In this document: one piece after another, positions 23,619 through 33,689 of the stretch | Numbering within the stretch: position 1 is the stretch's first letter | Layout: the number at the start of each line of letters is the position of its first letter | Assembly: GCA_030549495.1 (NCBI GenBank) | Contig: JAUIRK010000817.1 | Coordinates: 1-64,000, forward strand | Reading direction: 5' to 3' | Source of the DNA: Nectonema munidae | Lineage: Eukaryota; Nematomorpha; Nectonematoida; Nectonematidae | DNA: 64,000 nt | The notes under the pieces: model-generated | What the model saw: the letters and a program-made list of their open reading frames with translations, nothing else | Database searches by the model: none | What the model was told of the DNA's origin: nothing | Position numbers and translations under genes: made by a program

Positions 23619-25313
23619 ATGAATTTTATTTTATTATTTTCCTTGTTTCAACAGTTTTGTGGAGTATATAGTATTGAAAATGGTATTTGGAACAAAAATT
23701 TAAATCAAAATAATTTTTATGTTGGTATTAAAAAGTCTATGTACAAAGATACTCAAATATTTTTGGATCTAGAATGTGATGGTCCTTTTGATTTAAAATT
23801 GAAAGTGCAATGGCTTTTAAGGAGTTCATCTTGTTATAATAACTATCAAAATTTACAATTAACAGAGGATACATGTAAAGAACTTTTTTTAGATCCTTTC
23901 TATAGTGTTATAAATTCAAGTTTAGAAAATATTAGTTATAAGATTTCCTCAAACGAAAATGGTTTTTGGAAATGTGGAGATGTTTTGACTCTAAAAGATG
24001 AGACTACCAAAACATTTCATTATCAAACGAATTTTACTTACATTCCTCTTTCTCATTTACAAAGAAGGGATTGGTCAAACATTACAAATTTCATTAGAAA
24101 ACAACAAAACAAAATTGTACAGACATGGAAAGATTCAGCATATTTTTTTATTTTACATGTTGAGCCCTTGTATGTTGATGACTTTGTTTCAGAATATAAT
24201 ATATCAGTTAAGGTTGAAATGAAATCCTTTTCTAATTCATATTTATCCCAAATTGATTGGCCTTTATTGCCTTTTTACATGGCTATGTGTATCATTTATG
24301 CTCTGATATGTCTAACATGGCTCATCGTTTGTTCTTTGTATTGGCAATCTCTTATGAGGATACAATACTGGATAGGTGCTGTAATTATTCTAGGTTTACT
24401 TGAAAAAACAATTTACGTATCTGTTTATGATAATGCAAATAAAAACGGCTTTACTTTTCACAGATTGCTCATATTTGCCGAAATTGTGTCTGCCGGTAAG
24501 CGATCTCTTTCAAGGATTCTAGTGATTATAATGTCACTAGGTTTTGGAATTGTAAAGCCCAGACTTGGGACTATGCTGAGTCGCGTTTCAAAGATTGGCA
24601 TAGTTTATTTTATTCTAGCCTCCATTGAAGGAACTCTTCGATTGAGTGCAGAAGGACGTTCTATGCAACCATCTAGTCCAAGTTTCATATCAAGACTTCC
24701 AATCACTTTTCTGGATACTTTCATTTTTTGTTGGGTTTTTACTTCACTTTCTCAAACGATAAAAACTTTGAAGCTGAGGCATAATGTCGTTAAATTGTCG
24801 GTTTATCGTCACTTTACAAATGCCCTCATATTTTCTTCTATCGCTTCTATTATATTCATGGTATGGGTGATAAAGGCATTCATATTACCCGAATGTACCC
24901 GTGATTTCTACAAAATTTGGGTTGACGATATCTTCTGGAAGATGTTATTTACAATTTTACTCATAATAATAATTATTCTGTGGCGCCCTACAGCCAATAA
25001 TCAAAAATACGCCTTTACTCCTCTACTCGATAATGAAGATGAAGATAGCAGTGATGATGATAGTTATGAACACATGCTTACCGAGAGACTAGAAAATGAT
25101 GCTGAAAATTCCAATAGTATTAAAAACCGCGCCAAATGTTGCAAAACTAATAAAAATGATGTTGCTGTGAATCAACAAGATAAAAGTGGTAGTAAGAGTT
25201 TGGAGTGGGTTGAAAAGAACATTCCTCCATCTTTAGATATTATTTTGCCTGACTTAATTGATATAGAAAGAAATAAGGAAATACAGATTTTAGAAATGTC
25301 TAAGATGCAGTAG
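23619..25313 (+). CDS. TMEM87: TMEM87-family Golgi seven-transmembrane protein, intronless
   Basis: A single uninterrupted 564-residue frame starts at the first in-frame ATG with a hydrophobic signal-like N terminus (residues 1-18). A luminal domain follows, to about residue 212, with several NxS/T sites. Then comes the lung-7TM block: DWPLLPFYMAMCIIYAL (213-229), RIQYWIGAVIILGLLEK (247-263), KRSLSRILVIIMSLGFGIVK (294-313), FLDTFIFCWVFTSLSQTIK (364-382), VKLSVYRHFTNALIF (391-405) and WVDDIFWKMLFTILL ... LWRPTANN. An acidic tail has EWVEKNIPPS. Length and order match animal TMEM87A/B end to end. The family acts in Golgi and endosome-to-TGN membrane traffic and has been studied as a channel-like protein. 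The lack of introns, when LBR nearby has eight exons, suggests a retrocopy or an intron-poor lineage. The intact frame argues it is functional. Confidence 0.95.
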   Translation: MNFILLFSLFQQFCGVYSIENGIWNKNLNQNNFYVGIKKSMYKDTQIFLDLECDGPFDLKLKVQWLLRSSSCYNNYQNLQLTEDTCKELFLDPFYSVINSSLENISYKISSNENGFWKCGDVLTLKDETTKTFHYQTNFTYIPLSHLQRRDWSNITNFIRKQQNKIVQTWKDSAYFFILHVEPLYVDDFVSEYNISVKVEMKSFSNSYLSQIDWPLLPFYMAMCIIYALICLTWLIVCSLYWQSLMRIQYWIGAVIILGLLEKTIYVSVYDNANKNGFTFHRLLIFAEIVSAGKRSLSRILVIIMSLGFGIVKPRLGTMLSRVSKIGIVYFILASIEGTLRLSAEGRSMQPSSPSFISRLPITFLDTFIFCWVFTSLSQTIKTLKLRHNVVKLSVYRHFTNALIFSSIASIIFMVWVIKAFILPECTRDFYKIWVDDIFWKMLFTILLIIIIILWRPTANNQKYAFTPLLDNEDEDSSDDDSYEHMLTERLENDAENSNSIKNRAKCCKTNKNDVAVNQQDKSGSKSLEWVEKNIPPSLDIILPDLIDIERNKEIQILEMSKMQ

Positions 25314-25395
25314 ATTGCATTTTCTCTTTATTAATATTTTTTGTATTGTCCATTGCTCTATTTATTAACTAACTGTGACTGCAATTATAAATCGA

Positions 25396-25414
25396 AATAA
25401 AACATTCTAATAAA
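25396..25414 (+). terminator. Polyadenylation signals of the TMEM87 gene
   Basis: AATAAA occurs at 25396-25401 and again at 25409-25414, about 85-100 bases after the TAG stop. No genomic poly-A tract follows. Confidence 0.55.
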
Positions 25415-25419
25415 TTTTT

Positions 25420-28080
25420 TACAAACCAACTTTTGCTAAATTTGCTTTTACAGTTGATTTAATTCCAGACATTTTTTTCCAATCTTTTAAAATATACTTA
25501 GTAATTGGTTAATTTACTTATTTGTTTTTTTATATTTTAGCCAAATTCATAAAATAATTGCTCACTTCTTCATATAATTGATGGTTCTTTCGTAGTCATC
25601 AATAAGAATGCGACCGAATCTCCACTCAAGAACACTTTTGATCAAATTTTTTGAAAGATCTCAAAATTTAAATTTATAAATTTTTTATTTCTCTTCGAAA
25701 TTTTTCAATAAGGGAGCAATCGTTCACAAATTGTGTCAACCAATTTTGTCAGTTCTTTTTATCTCTTCTCTTGGCAACTTTTGAACAATTTTTCTACTCC
25801 ATTACTTACAATATGTGTCAACTTTTTTTACACCTCCTCTGCCGGTGCAGTTGACGTTATTTGTGAACGACCCCTAATTACCGGGAACCAATTACGTTCA
25901 CCCTGATTGCTTTTTTTAATCTTCAGAAAAGGACTCCACGAAAAAATATTTACGTGTTTTTCAAAAAGCAAAAATGTTCAATAGACTTTTTGTATATACT
26001 TAGCTTCTACAATCCGACATATTTTTATTCCAAATCCAATACAAAACCTCCAGATACAGAATCTCTTACGTCTAAAAAAACGTTATCATCATCATAAATT
26101 AAAAAAAACTAATTTTTTATCTTCATGTTAATAAAAAATGCCTTTTAATTATTCAACTATCAATAAATGTTATTTATAAAACTTGGAAAAAAACAAAAAC
26201 CTGTTCAGTTATTGTTGTAACCAAAGAGTTTGGATCAACCAATCATCACTGCAGGTATATTTGACATTTTTATAATACTATAACGCTTTTATGTTTGAAA
26301 AATATATTTTACAAATAATAAGGCTAAAACTTTTATCGTCAAGTCGCTATCCCTTTTTTTGATGAAATAACCCATTGAAGAACAAACTTCCTGGAGTTGT
26401 TTGTAGAAAATGAATTATTTTTAAATTAAGTTTTATCTTTATTAAATTCTTTCATAAACTCGTCTAATTCATCTTTTAAATAAAGATCTTACTTTCCTTC
26501 TTTTTTTGCATTTCTCATCTCTTCCACTTTTTTCTTCATTAAATGATATCACTAAAGAAAATTAAACGGCATATTATTTGTTAGCTACTTAATTTAGACG
26601 TTAATAACATCTAAGTAATCGAAAATGGCAAATTTAGGAAAAAAAATTTATTTTTCAAAAATAACAATAAAGATTACTTCAAAGGCCTGAAAATAAGAGA
26701 GAAAGCGCATATTCTTTTATCAAATTAAAGGATATATGTCTTGGTTGAAATATTTGTTCTTTAAAACTTCCTATAACCGCAACTTATTTCCTACATTGGT
26801 ATGCACCTAAGAGCTTTAAGTTTCTGAAACAATATATTTTTCTTAGAGATAATTAGATCTTTTTGTTATAAAGTTTCTTTTTTAAAGTAAGTTTGATTTC
26901 AGAATGAGATTTAAAATAATACATTGTATATGGTTTTGATACGTGGCCGAACATTTAGCTGGATTGACATTTGGCGGAACGCACGTTTCATATCATCGTA
27001 AATGTACATACAATTTGAGAATTTTTATAAAAAATATATACGTTGCTTTACTTTTAGTAAGTTTGCAAGCTTTTTGGCTCTATACAAATCTGCAGCATAA
27101 TTTTACTTTATTTTATTATTCATAACATCTATACTCCAATTATGTGGTGAATAATTTTATCTACTAGAAGTTACATCACAAATGTGTTATGATATAACTA
27201 TTTTTTATTGTTTTAACATTAGAGAACACTATTATTTTATTGGTTGCAGAAGTCAGTAAAAATAGCGAATTGTATTTACATTTTCGGTGCAATATCCGCC
27301 CTTCAAATGTTCATTCGGCCAAATTTCGTTTTGATAAAATTTTTTTTGGCCAAATATTTCTCTGCTAAATGTCCTTGTGCCAAAGGCCTTTTGATACTCT
27401 TGTTTTATATATTATCTCAGCCCCAATCTTTTTCAATTGCCTGCAACAATAGACTTACCTGGGTAAATATATTTCTAATTATTTCCTCACAATATGTTTT
27501 AGATAAGATACAACGAATCTTTTAAATTTTTGAAAAAAAAAATTATGCTAGTCTCTTACATATTAAACATTCTAATTTATAAGTACACTTCCTCGTATTT
27601 CAATATGTTCTCATTAAAAACTAAGGGTCGTCCCAATTATGTTCATTTTAACTTCTATGCTCCTTAACTAGCATTCCTAATTGTTCAAGGACTAGTAAGC
27701 ATAATTTAGTGTTTTAATGCATTTTTTAATTTATAACAATTTATCTTTAGATTATAAAATACACATATGATACTTTTTTTCTGAGGTACACGCATAATGC
27801 CCATGGATTCACCTTCGAAATAAAAGAATGTCAAAGCAACAAGCAAAAGTTGATGTAGATGACGTTAATTGTATATTTTTTCGAAAAAAAATTTTATGAT
27901 ATATTTTCCATGTTGTTTTACAAAGATATCCTACAAACAAAACCTTATAAAAAGCACTAATAAAAAAGGTATTATGAACAGGGCACATTTAATCAATAAG
28001 GATATTTCACAACTTTTCAAATGTTTTTTTCTATTTATTTATTTTCATTTTCAAATGACTTTTCCTTATTTTGTGACAGT
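25420..28080. other. Gene-free intergenic stretch
   Basis: A/T-rich sequence without supported exons. The only structure I see is the inverted-repeat element at 26944-27390. Short frames here are low-complexity and match nothing I recognise. Confidence 0.5.
26944..27390. repeat. Inverted-repeat element with GGCCGAACATTTxGC / GCCAAAT motifs
   Basis: The left end reads GTGGCCGAACATTTAGC followed by GACATTTGGCGGAACG. The right end carries inverted relatives: ATCCGCCCTTCAAATGTTCA, TTCGGCCAAATTTCG and TTGGCCAAAT. No ORF. It is related in style to the element at 15985-16241. Confidence 0.45.
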
Positions 28081-28084
28081 TTTC

Positions 28085-28389
28085 TATCCTCTGAAGAATT
28101 CGAAGGTTTCTACGCTTAGACACTACTGCATGTAGATAGACCCCCTTTCATAATGCTCTAGCCACCAGATTCTAACTTTCTTAGTAGTAAAGATAACACT
28201 AGACATTACGATTGTTTCCTAGTCTGGAGCGTTCGTGGTAGTATTGTATCTATCTCTTAGCTGTATTCAAATGCTGTTTTTATTGGGATTATGGAAAGTC
28301 CAGGTAGATCCTTGACTCAGCATTCTTGCGAGACCGCGTTATCCGCATGGATGGGTGCGAACGCCACAAACAATTCTTACTTAACCCTT
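28085..28389 (+). repeat. SINE-like dispersed repeat R1 (copy a, with 35-bp foreign insert)
   Basis: Shares CTGAAGAATTCGAAGGTTTC, the GGAAAGTCCAGGTAGA block and the GGATGGGTGCGAACGCCACA tail with copies at 31.5-32.0 and 62.9-63.3 kb. A 35-base segment at 28119-28153, absent from the other copies, is identical to 30199-30233 inside the neighbouring hAT element. Confidence 0.75.
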
Positions 28390-28517
28390 TCGTGACCAGT
28401 GTATCATATATGATACATAAACAATTTTACCTTCGTCTGCTTTTTCAAATAGTTTTGTATATGAATCTTCTGCTTTTTAATAAATATCGTCTGACTTTTC
28501 TGGTCACGAAAAGGTTA
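28385..28517. mobile_element. TTAA miniature element M2 (variant palindrome)
   Basis: TTAA at 28381-28384, then CCCTTTCGTGACCAG, and at the other end CTGGTCACGAAAAGG before a TTAA at about 28518. The palindrome GTATCATATATGATAC replaces the GTTCC/GGAAC type. The CTTCGTCTGC and ATCGTCTGAC motifs are kept. It abuts the tail of repeat R1 copy a. Confidence 0.75.
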
Positions 28518-28713
28518 TTAAAACTTAATAAATTTCTATCAAAATAAACATGCATCAATCCTCAGAAAATTCTACCCGACAGTAAATTTTCCTTTTATAT
28601 GTGATTCAACTTCAAAATATTTGTTCATCATTTTGCATAAATATCTGCATACTTATTGAATCATTGCGCATCCTTAATTTGATTCTATTAATATTTGTCA
28701 TCATCACTCTAGA

Positions 28714-28721
28714 CTCTAGAG
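28714..28721. repeat. 8-bp hAT target duplication CTCTAGAG (first copy)
   Basis: Identical octamers lie at 28714-28721, 30343-30350 and 30926-30933, exactly at the outer ends of two adjacent hAT elements. The octamer is itself a palindrome and fits the nTnnnnAn preference of hAT elements. Confidence 0.85.
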
Positions 28722-30342
28722 CAGAGGTTCCCAAACTTTTCTAACTTATGGACCCCTGGACCTTTTTTTGGTCACCATCGACCCCTTGTTCGACTATGCT
28801 GAACTTCGTTTATTAATACAAAGTTTTAAAAGTTAACCATTCGTTTTAACAACTTACTGTGCCAGCTTAATTCTGATTTTGTAATCTTGAATTAAATGGG
28901 AAAAAATAAAATGTTTTATTGGAGGAATTTTAAATCCAATTTCCAAACAAAATAAAATTGAATTGAAATGAATCTGGTACAAAGAAAGGTAAACTAATGT
29001 TTTCAATGTGAAAGATGAGTTTGATGGTTTGCAAGCAGTTTGTCAATATTTGGTTTCAAGTTGGTGAGATTCAATCTCAAGTCTCCACGTTGAACAATTT
29101 GTAATCTGTTTCGCTTTTTTGTGACAAGATTTTATTAACAACGCTGAAACCCTTCTCCACTAGGTTCGAAGTTGGAAAAGCAATCAATAGTTTGTTTGCA
29201 ATAGCCCATAATTTGGGATAAGCAAAACGAATTTCTTTTTGGAACCAAACTGCTAATAACCTTTTTTTAAAAACTTATTTGTTCGCAAATGGGTACACAG
29301 AAAACTCTCAATTTCATCAATACGCCTTTGAACTGTGCTGTTGCTTAATGGATTTTTTTCAGCACATCATGTGTAGATCGATGCAAAACAGTTGTTAAAA
29401 CCTCTTCAATGGCAGGCATGATTAATTGCTCCCCGATAGTATGGTTTTTTCTCAGATTTCGTTATAAGCATTGCAATATTATATGATGCCCGCAAGCCAT
29501 CATTTTCTTTTCTGGAGTTTGAAGCAGGCATCTTATCCACTGTAACCCTTTTCACGTGTTTTTCTTTCAGAGTTTTGAAGTACGACAGATTACAACTTTT
29601 TTTTATCAGGATGACTTGGACGTCTTCATTGCGTCGTTGCTCAACACTTTGCTAAATATAAGACACATGAGTAAGTGGATGTCCGAGGGAGAAGAAACAA
29701 AGTCAAATTCCAAATATTTGATCCTATACTGCCTACATTTCTTTTTTGCTCAGCCATGTTCAACAGAAATTATCTATGAATAAATTTGAAAACCAAGAAA
29801 TAAACTTCAATGTCAAAATAAAATAAAATATGAAAACTAAAAGCCTTTTAAAATAAATGAAAATGGTTGTATCCCAATCTAAAAATAGTAACATACTTCA
29901 AACAGTTCCTAGTCAAAGCACTCGGTGCACTATTTTTGGGCGTTTTAGTTTTCGTGCCTTTTAGTTTCTGGTGTTTTGGTTTCGGGCATTTTGGTTTTCG
30001 GGTACTTTGGTTTTCGAGCTTTTCGGTGTTTTGGTTTTCAGGCATTTTGATTTGACACCCTTCAAAATATCTTCGACAAGCAATAGCTAAAATTGCTATA
30101 AAATACGAAGAATTGGACCGAATTATCACTTAATCCCCTTACCCCTTATTTTGTTACTACAAGCAATCTTTGAAAATTAATAATGAACAAAAACTTTCGA
30201 CACTACTGCATGTAGATAGACCCCCTTTCATAAACATAGACCCCCCCCCCCCCCCCCCCGAAAAAAAGTTTTTCCTGCATAGACCCCTAACTAATTTATA
30301 TCGACTCCTGGGGGTCTATATAGACCACTTTGGGAAACAGTG
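28722..30342 (-). mobile_element. hAT transposon 1 with broken SCAND3/ZBED5-like transposase
   Basis: Termini CAGAGGTTCCCAAACTTTTC and, inverted at the right end, CACTGTTTCCCAAAGTGG are typical of hAT. It is bounded by CTCTAGAG on both sides. On the minus strand, pieces near 29500-29350 read NDGLRASYNIAMLITKS and IPLSNSTVQRRIDEI-like. Near 29190-29025 they read LVEKGFSVVNKILSQKSETD and then, in the next frame, VQRGDLRLNLTNLKPNIDKL. The latter is the C-terminal dimerisation region of this transposase group. Multiple frame breaks. It contains a minisatellite (29934-30052) and a poly-C tract (30241-30259). Confidence 0.88.
29934..30052. repeat. Minisatellite inside hAT 1 (TTTTGGTTTTCGGGC-type units)
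   Basis: Imperfect tandem units of roughly 16-21 bases such as TTTTGGTTTTCGGGTACTTT are repeated about six times. Both strands give open frames with Phe/Gly/Val or Lys/Pro/Thr repeats. These are artefacts of the repeat, not proteins. Confidence 0.7.
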
Positions 30343-30350
30343 CTCTAGAG

Positions 30351-30925
30351 CAGCCATGTCAAACATGCGGCCCACACAGTTTACAGTATTATTAATTATA
30401 ATTTTATGTATAAGTGTAGATTTAGACTTCTCAGAGAACTAGGTTGACTGATTTTCACTTATTATCTCTTATAAAAGTCCGAACTGCACAGAAATTTCAG
30501 GCAGACATAGCAAAGATTGTCCATAACAAGAGGTGTCAAGCCTCAGGACAAGAACATGTAAAGTATTTGAATAATTAATAAATGTTTATTTTGAAATATT
30601 GTAATTTATGTGCATTTCATTTGTAGTTCATTCAAACACATGTGGGCCATGTATGTATGTTGCCTTATAAACTTTTTATATTAAAATAAAGAACAGATTT
30701 TTATCCGTGCTAATTTTTTAATTAAATTATTTTGTTTAACTATACATGACTTTGTACTTGCATTTTTGAATATAATCAAACCATTACATGTTTCTAAGTT
30801 AAAAGTAAAATATTCAGCAATAATTTTTATTGAACAACTTTAAATATAATTGTAGGAGTGCGGCCCTCATGAGAACACAAACTCACTCCTTTGGCCCTCA
30901 TGGGACTCCGAGTTTGACATGCCTG
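30351..30925. mobile_element. Non-autonomous hAT element 2, directly abutting hAT 1
   Basis: Termini CAGCCATGTCAAACATGCGG and, inverted from the right end, CAGGCATGTCAAACTCGGAG. It is bounded by CTCTAGAG at 30343-30350 and 30926-30933. 575 bp with no transposase frame. It uses the same octamer that forms the right flank of hAT 1. Confidence 0.87.
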
Positions 30926-31534
30926 CTCTAGAGTCTAGATATCAATTCCCCTTTGTCTGATTTCCAGCCTCGTAAAATTTTTAAATCAATTTTGGTTAAT
31001 TTTAATCTCATTGAAAATCATCATATTTAGTTTTATAACTTCTCCATTTCTGTCCCTGCTAATGTTTAACTCACTGCTCAGCAAACTATGACATGTACGG
31101 CCACTATTGATCCACTGAAAAATGTAACTTGCTCTCGTAATCAAATTTCACATCCAATCATTTTTTTATATTTTTTCCAAATCACTTTAATTTTTTAAAA
31201 AGGTGCACGTTGGTAAGATTATCTTTCATTATTCAAAATTAAATATCAATTATTCACCTCCTCTGTACTCCTCTCAGCTTTTCAATCCTCTACACAAAAT
31301 TATAAGAAATAAACAACTCTCTCAGTTTAAATCACTAGTCACAGATCCCTTTGAGATTCTTTTGAATGTTTTTGAAGCCCTCCTTGGAGAGAGAAACGAA
31401 CATAAACGCAGTACTTCATTCAATGAATGTACTTTATTTTATTGAAAATTTTTTCCCATAACTTTATATGGTATGACTAGTGGTGGTATTCAGTGAAGGT
31501 TAATCCGTGAATAAAGCTGTCTAATTGACCGACC

Positions 31535-32035
31535 GGTTTTTTATCCCGGTTTTCTTCCTCCGAAGAATTCAAAGGTTTTTACGGTTAGGTAATATAAGCT
31601 CTAGCGACCTTACTCTACGTGGTTAGTAATCAAGCTATCACAAGACATTAACCCATTAAGTACCATAGAAATCAGACGATATTTAAAAAAACGCAGATGA
31701 TTTATATTCCAAGTCATTGAAAAAAGCAGACGAAGATGAAATTACTTATGTTCCCAAATGGGAACATTGGGGCTTAATGCGTTAAGATGGTTTCCCAAAT
31801 TGGGAGCGTTCGCGTTAGGAATGTATCGTTCACTCAGATGTATTTATATATTTATAACATACATTCTTGTAAAATAATATATATAACAAGGTATAGCTAT
31901 GCAGTAACAAGGGCCGGTACGCGTTTAGTGGCATGGAAAGTCCAGGTAGACCTAGACTCAGGATTCCGGGCGGGTCACGATATCTGAAAGGATGGGTGCG
32001 GACATCACAAACAACTTAACTAACCAACCAACCAT
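31535..32035 (+). repeat. SINE-like dispersed repeat R1 (copy b, split by M3)
   Basis: CCGGTTTTCTTCCTCCGAAG through AAACAACTTAACTAACCAAC matches copy c at 62925-63265, apart from the 134-bp insertion of element M3 plus one TTAA. It ends in a short TTAACT/AACC tail. No protein is encoded. Confidence 0.82.
31652..31781. mobile_element. TTAA miniature element M3, inserted in repeat R1
   Basis: Bounded by TTAA at 31648-31651 and 31782-31785. Ends CCCATTAAGTACCATAG and GGCTTAATGCG. In this orientation the palindrome ATGTTCCCAAATGGGAACAT is next to the right end. The uninterrupted R1 copy at 62.9 kb has a single TTAA at the same point. Confidence 0.92.
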
Positions 32036-32796
32036 AATTCAATCTGCAAAACCGTTTGCAAATCATATTATAACTACATATATTGATCCTTTTAAACTAT
32101 TGTAATGCAATACCTTGTGTAATTATAATACGTTTTCTAAAAACACCATTGTATAACCGTATTTTTATGCTCTAATAGAATTTCGTTTGATTTTTTTCTA
32201 TTTTGGAATAACTATTTTTTGTATTTTATGTATATCTATGGACTCTAAATTTTACTGAAATTAACAGGTCATTCAATCGGTTAACAGATTATATGCGATA
32301 AATTAACTGTTTAAAGATAACATGATTAATTATTACCATGACTAGGTATGGTATATACGAGGCATCGGCAACCGGCACGGCCCGTTATTGAGGCACCGGC
32401 ACGCGGACCAATTAGCAATGTCACGCACACCTCTATAATATCAAAAAATAAACGTACATTTTTTCTATACCTATATATATATATATTTCAAGATGAGACA
32501 TTATGCTAGTTAAATTACATCATTACCTGTTTTTTATTATCTATTTAAACTTTCTGAAGTTTGCTGTATTTAGTAGTATTACACTTCAATGAAAAAAATC
32601 GCTGAACAAAAATAATTTTCACGATACGAAATTATACATGTTAGCAACTTTGAACTTGTTCCTTTTAGTGACATTACACTCGCCTCTTTTTTGAAATGAG
32701 TTGTATGCTTAGCAGTATCGGTTTAGTTAATTTATTATTTTAATTAATAAGCGTTTATTCCTTTATTTTTTAACTTAACTTTTTAAGGGGGCGTGA

Positions 32797-32945
32797 GTAG
32801 GGTTGGTTAGATGCTGGATTCGATAACTCAAGGTCTTGGGTTCGATTTCGCATCAAGCTTGCTTTCCTCATGGTTCGATACAAGCGGCGCAATTGTGCCT
32901 TCTCGATGAAAACACCCTGGGTTATCTTTACCTTTACCTTAGGTA
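32797..32945 (+). repeat. tRNA-derived SINE, family S1 (copy d)
   Basis: GGTTGGTTAGATGCTGGATT, B-box GGGTTCGATTTCGCATCAAG, body GATACAAGCGGCGCAATTGT and tail TTACCTTTACC are nearly identical to the copy at 56.9 kb, so the two are relatively young. Confidence 0.85.
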
Positions 32946-33045
32946 GCTTCCTTCTAGTCTCCAGGACACTCTTAAAAGTTAGTTCATATTTTGGGAATCA
33001 TGTATTTATCTTTAAAATTTTATTTTGCGCAAAATTTTGTCTTAA

Positions 33046-33174
33046 CCCATCAAGTCCCAATGTTTCCATTTGGGAACATAAGTAATTTCATCTTCGTCTG
33101 CTTTTTTCAATGACTTTGTATATAAATCGTCTGCGTTTTTTTAAATATCGTCTGATTCTATGGTACTTAATGGG
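33046..33174. mobile_element. TTAA miniature element M4
   Basis: TTAA 33042-33045 and 33175-33178. CCCATCAAGTCCC / GGTACTTAATGGG ends, near-palindrome TGTTTCCATTTGGGAACA, then three TCGTCTG motifs. Shares its right TTAA with M5. Confidence 0.88.
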
Positions 33175-33178
33175 TTAA

Positions 33179-33308
33179 CCCGTTATAGACGAGAATAATC
33201 AGACGATATCTAGTATAAAGCAGAAGATTTGTATTAAAAAGCATTAAAAAACCCAGACGATTCAGATTTTTGTAAAGTCGACATATGTCGACTGTGGTCG
33301 ATAACCTG
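33179..33308. mobile_element. TTAA miniature element M5 (GTCGAC subtype), tandem to M4
   Basis: It begins directly after the TTAA that ends M4 and stops before TTAA at 33309-33312. Ends CCCGTTATAGACGAG / GTGGTCGATAACCTG. The palindrome is GTCGACATATGTCGAC near the right end. CAGACGATAT and CAGACGATTC are inverted CGTCTG motifs. Confidence 0.85.
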
Positions 33309-33602
33309 TTAAGATGGAGAGAGAATTGGTAGTGGCACCACGCATTTTCAAAGACAAAAATAGAAATTTAATTTAACTGCATTTTTATGAAGTGATCAAA
33401 TAATTGGAATTACTTTTGAAAATACAATTACATTTATTTGCATTCATTTTGAAATATTGAACAATTAATAAAATACATTTCTGATATAACGATTTTTAAA
33501 AAGGATATGCTCTAAAATTGGTATTATGATGTTGGCACGCGCAATCAGTTTGGCACTTCGGTATCCAAAGATTGCCGACGTCTGCGCTATCTATGCTACA
33601 TA

Positions 33603-33648
33603 AACTATTCATATCTTTTGTTGTCTCCTGTGGTCTTGCCAGACCACT
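33603..33648. mobile_element. Solitary right end of the GTGGTCTGGCAA element family
   Basis: ACTATTCATATCTTTTGTTG followed by TCTCC...TTGCCAGACCACT matches the right end of the complete element at 58889-59269. Confidence 0.55.
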
Positions 33649-33689
33649 GATATATCTGTAAGAATTCATTGGACTTGAAGGTGATTTAA

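Larger units (their letters stand above)
32358..33587. mobile_element. Probable hAT element, GGCATCGGCAACC termini, with nested insertions
   Basis: The left end GGCATCGGCAACCGGCACGG and the right end, inverted CAGACGTCGGCAATC, resemble hAT termini with internal GGCACGCG motifs near both ends. Inside lie an S1 SINE (32797-32945) and the tandem TTAA elements M4 and M5. An 8-bp flank duplication is not evident. No transposase frame is recognisable. Confidence 0.55.

Noticed and set aside
28326-28547. 73-codon frame crossing repeat R1 and element M2
   Set aside because: It spans a repeat/transposon junction and has no coding features.
29848-30129. 93-codon minus frame rich in Lys/Pro/Thr, and a plus frame rich in Phe/Gly
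   Set aside because: Both are translations of the minisatellite at 29934-30052 inside hAT 1. Repeat-driven frames on both strands are not evidence of a protein.
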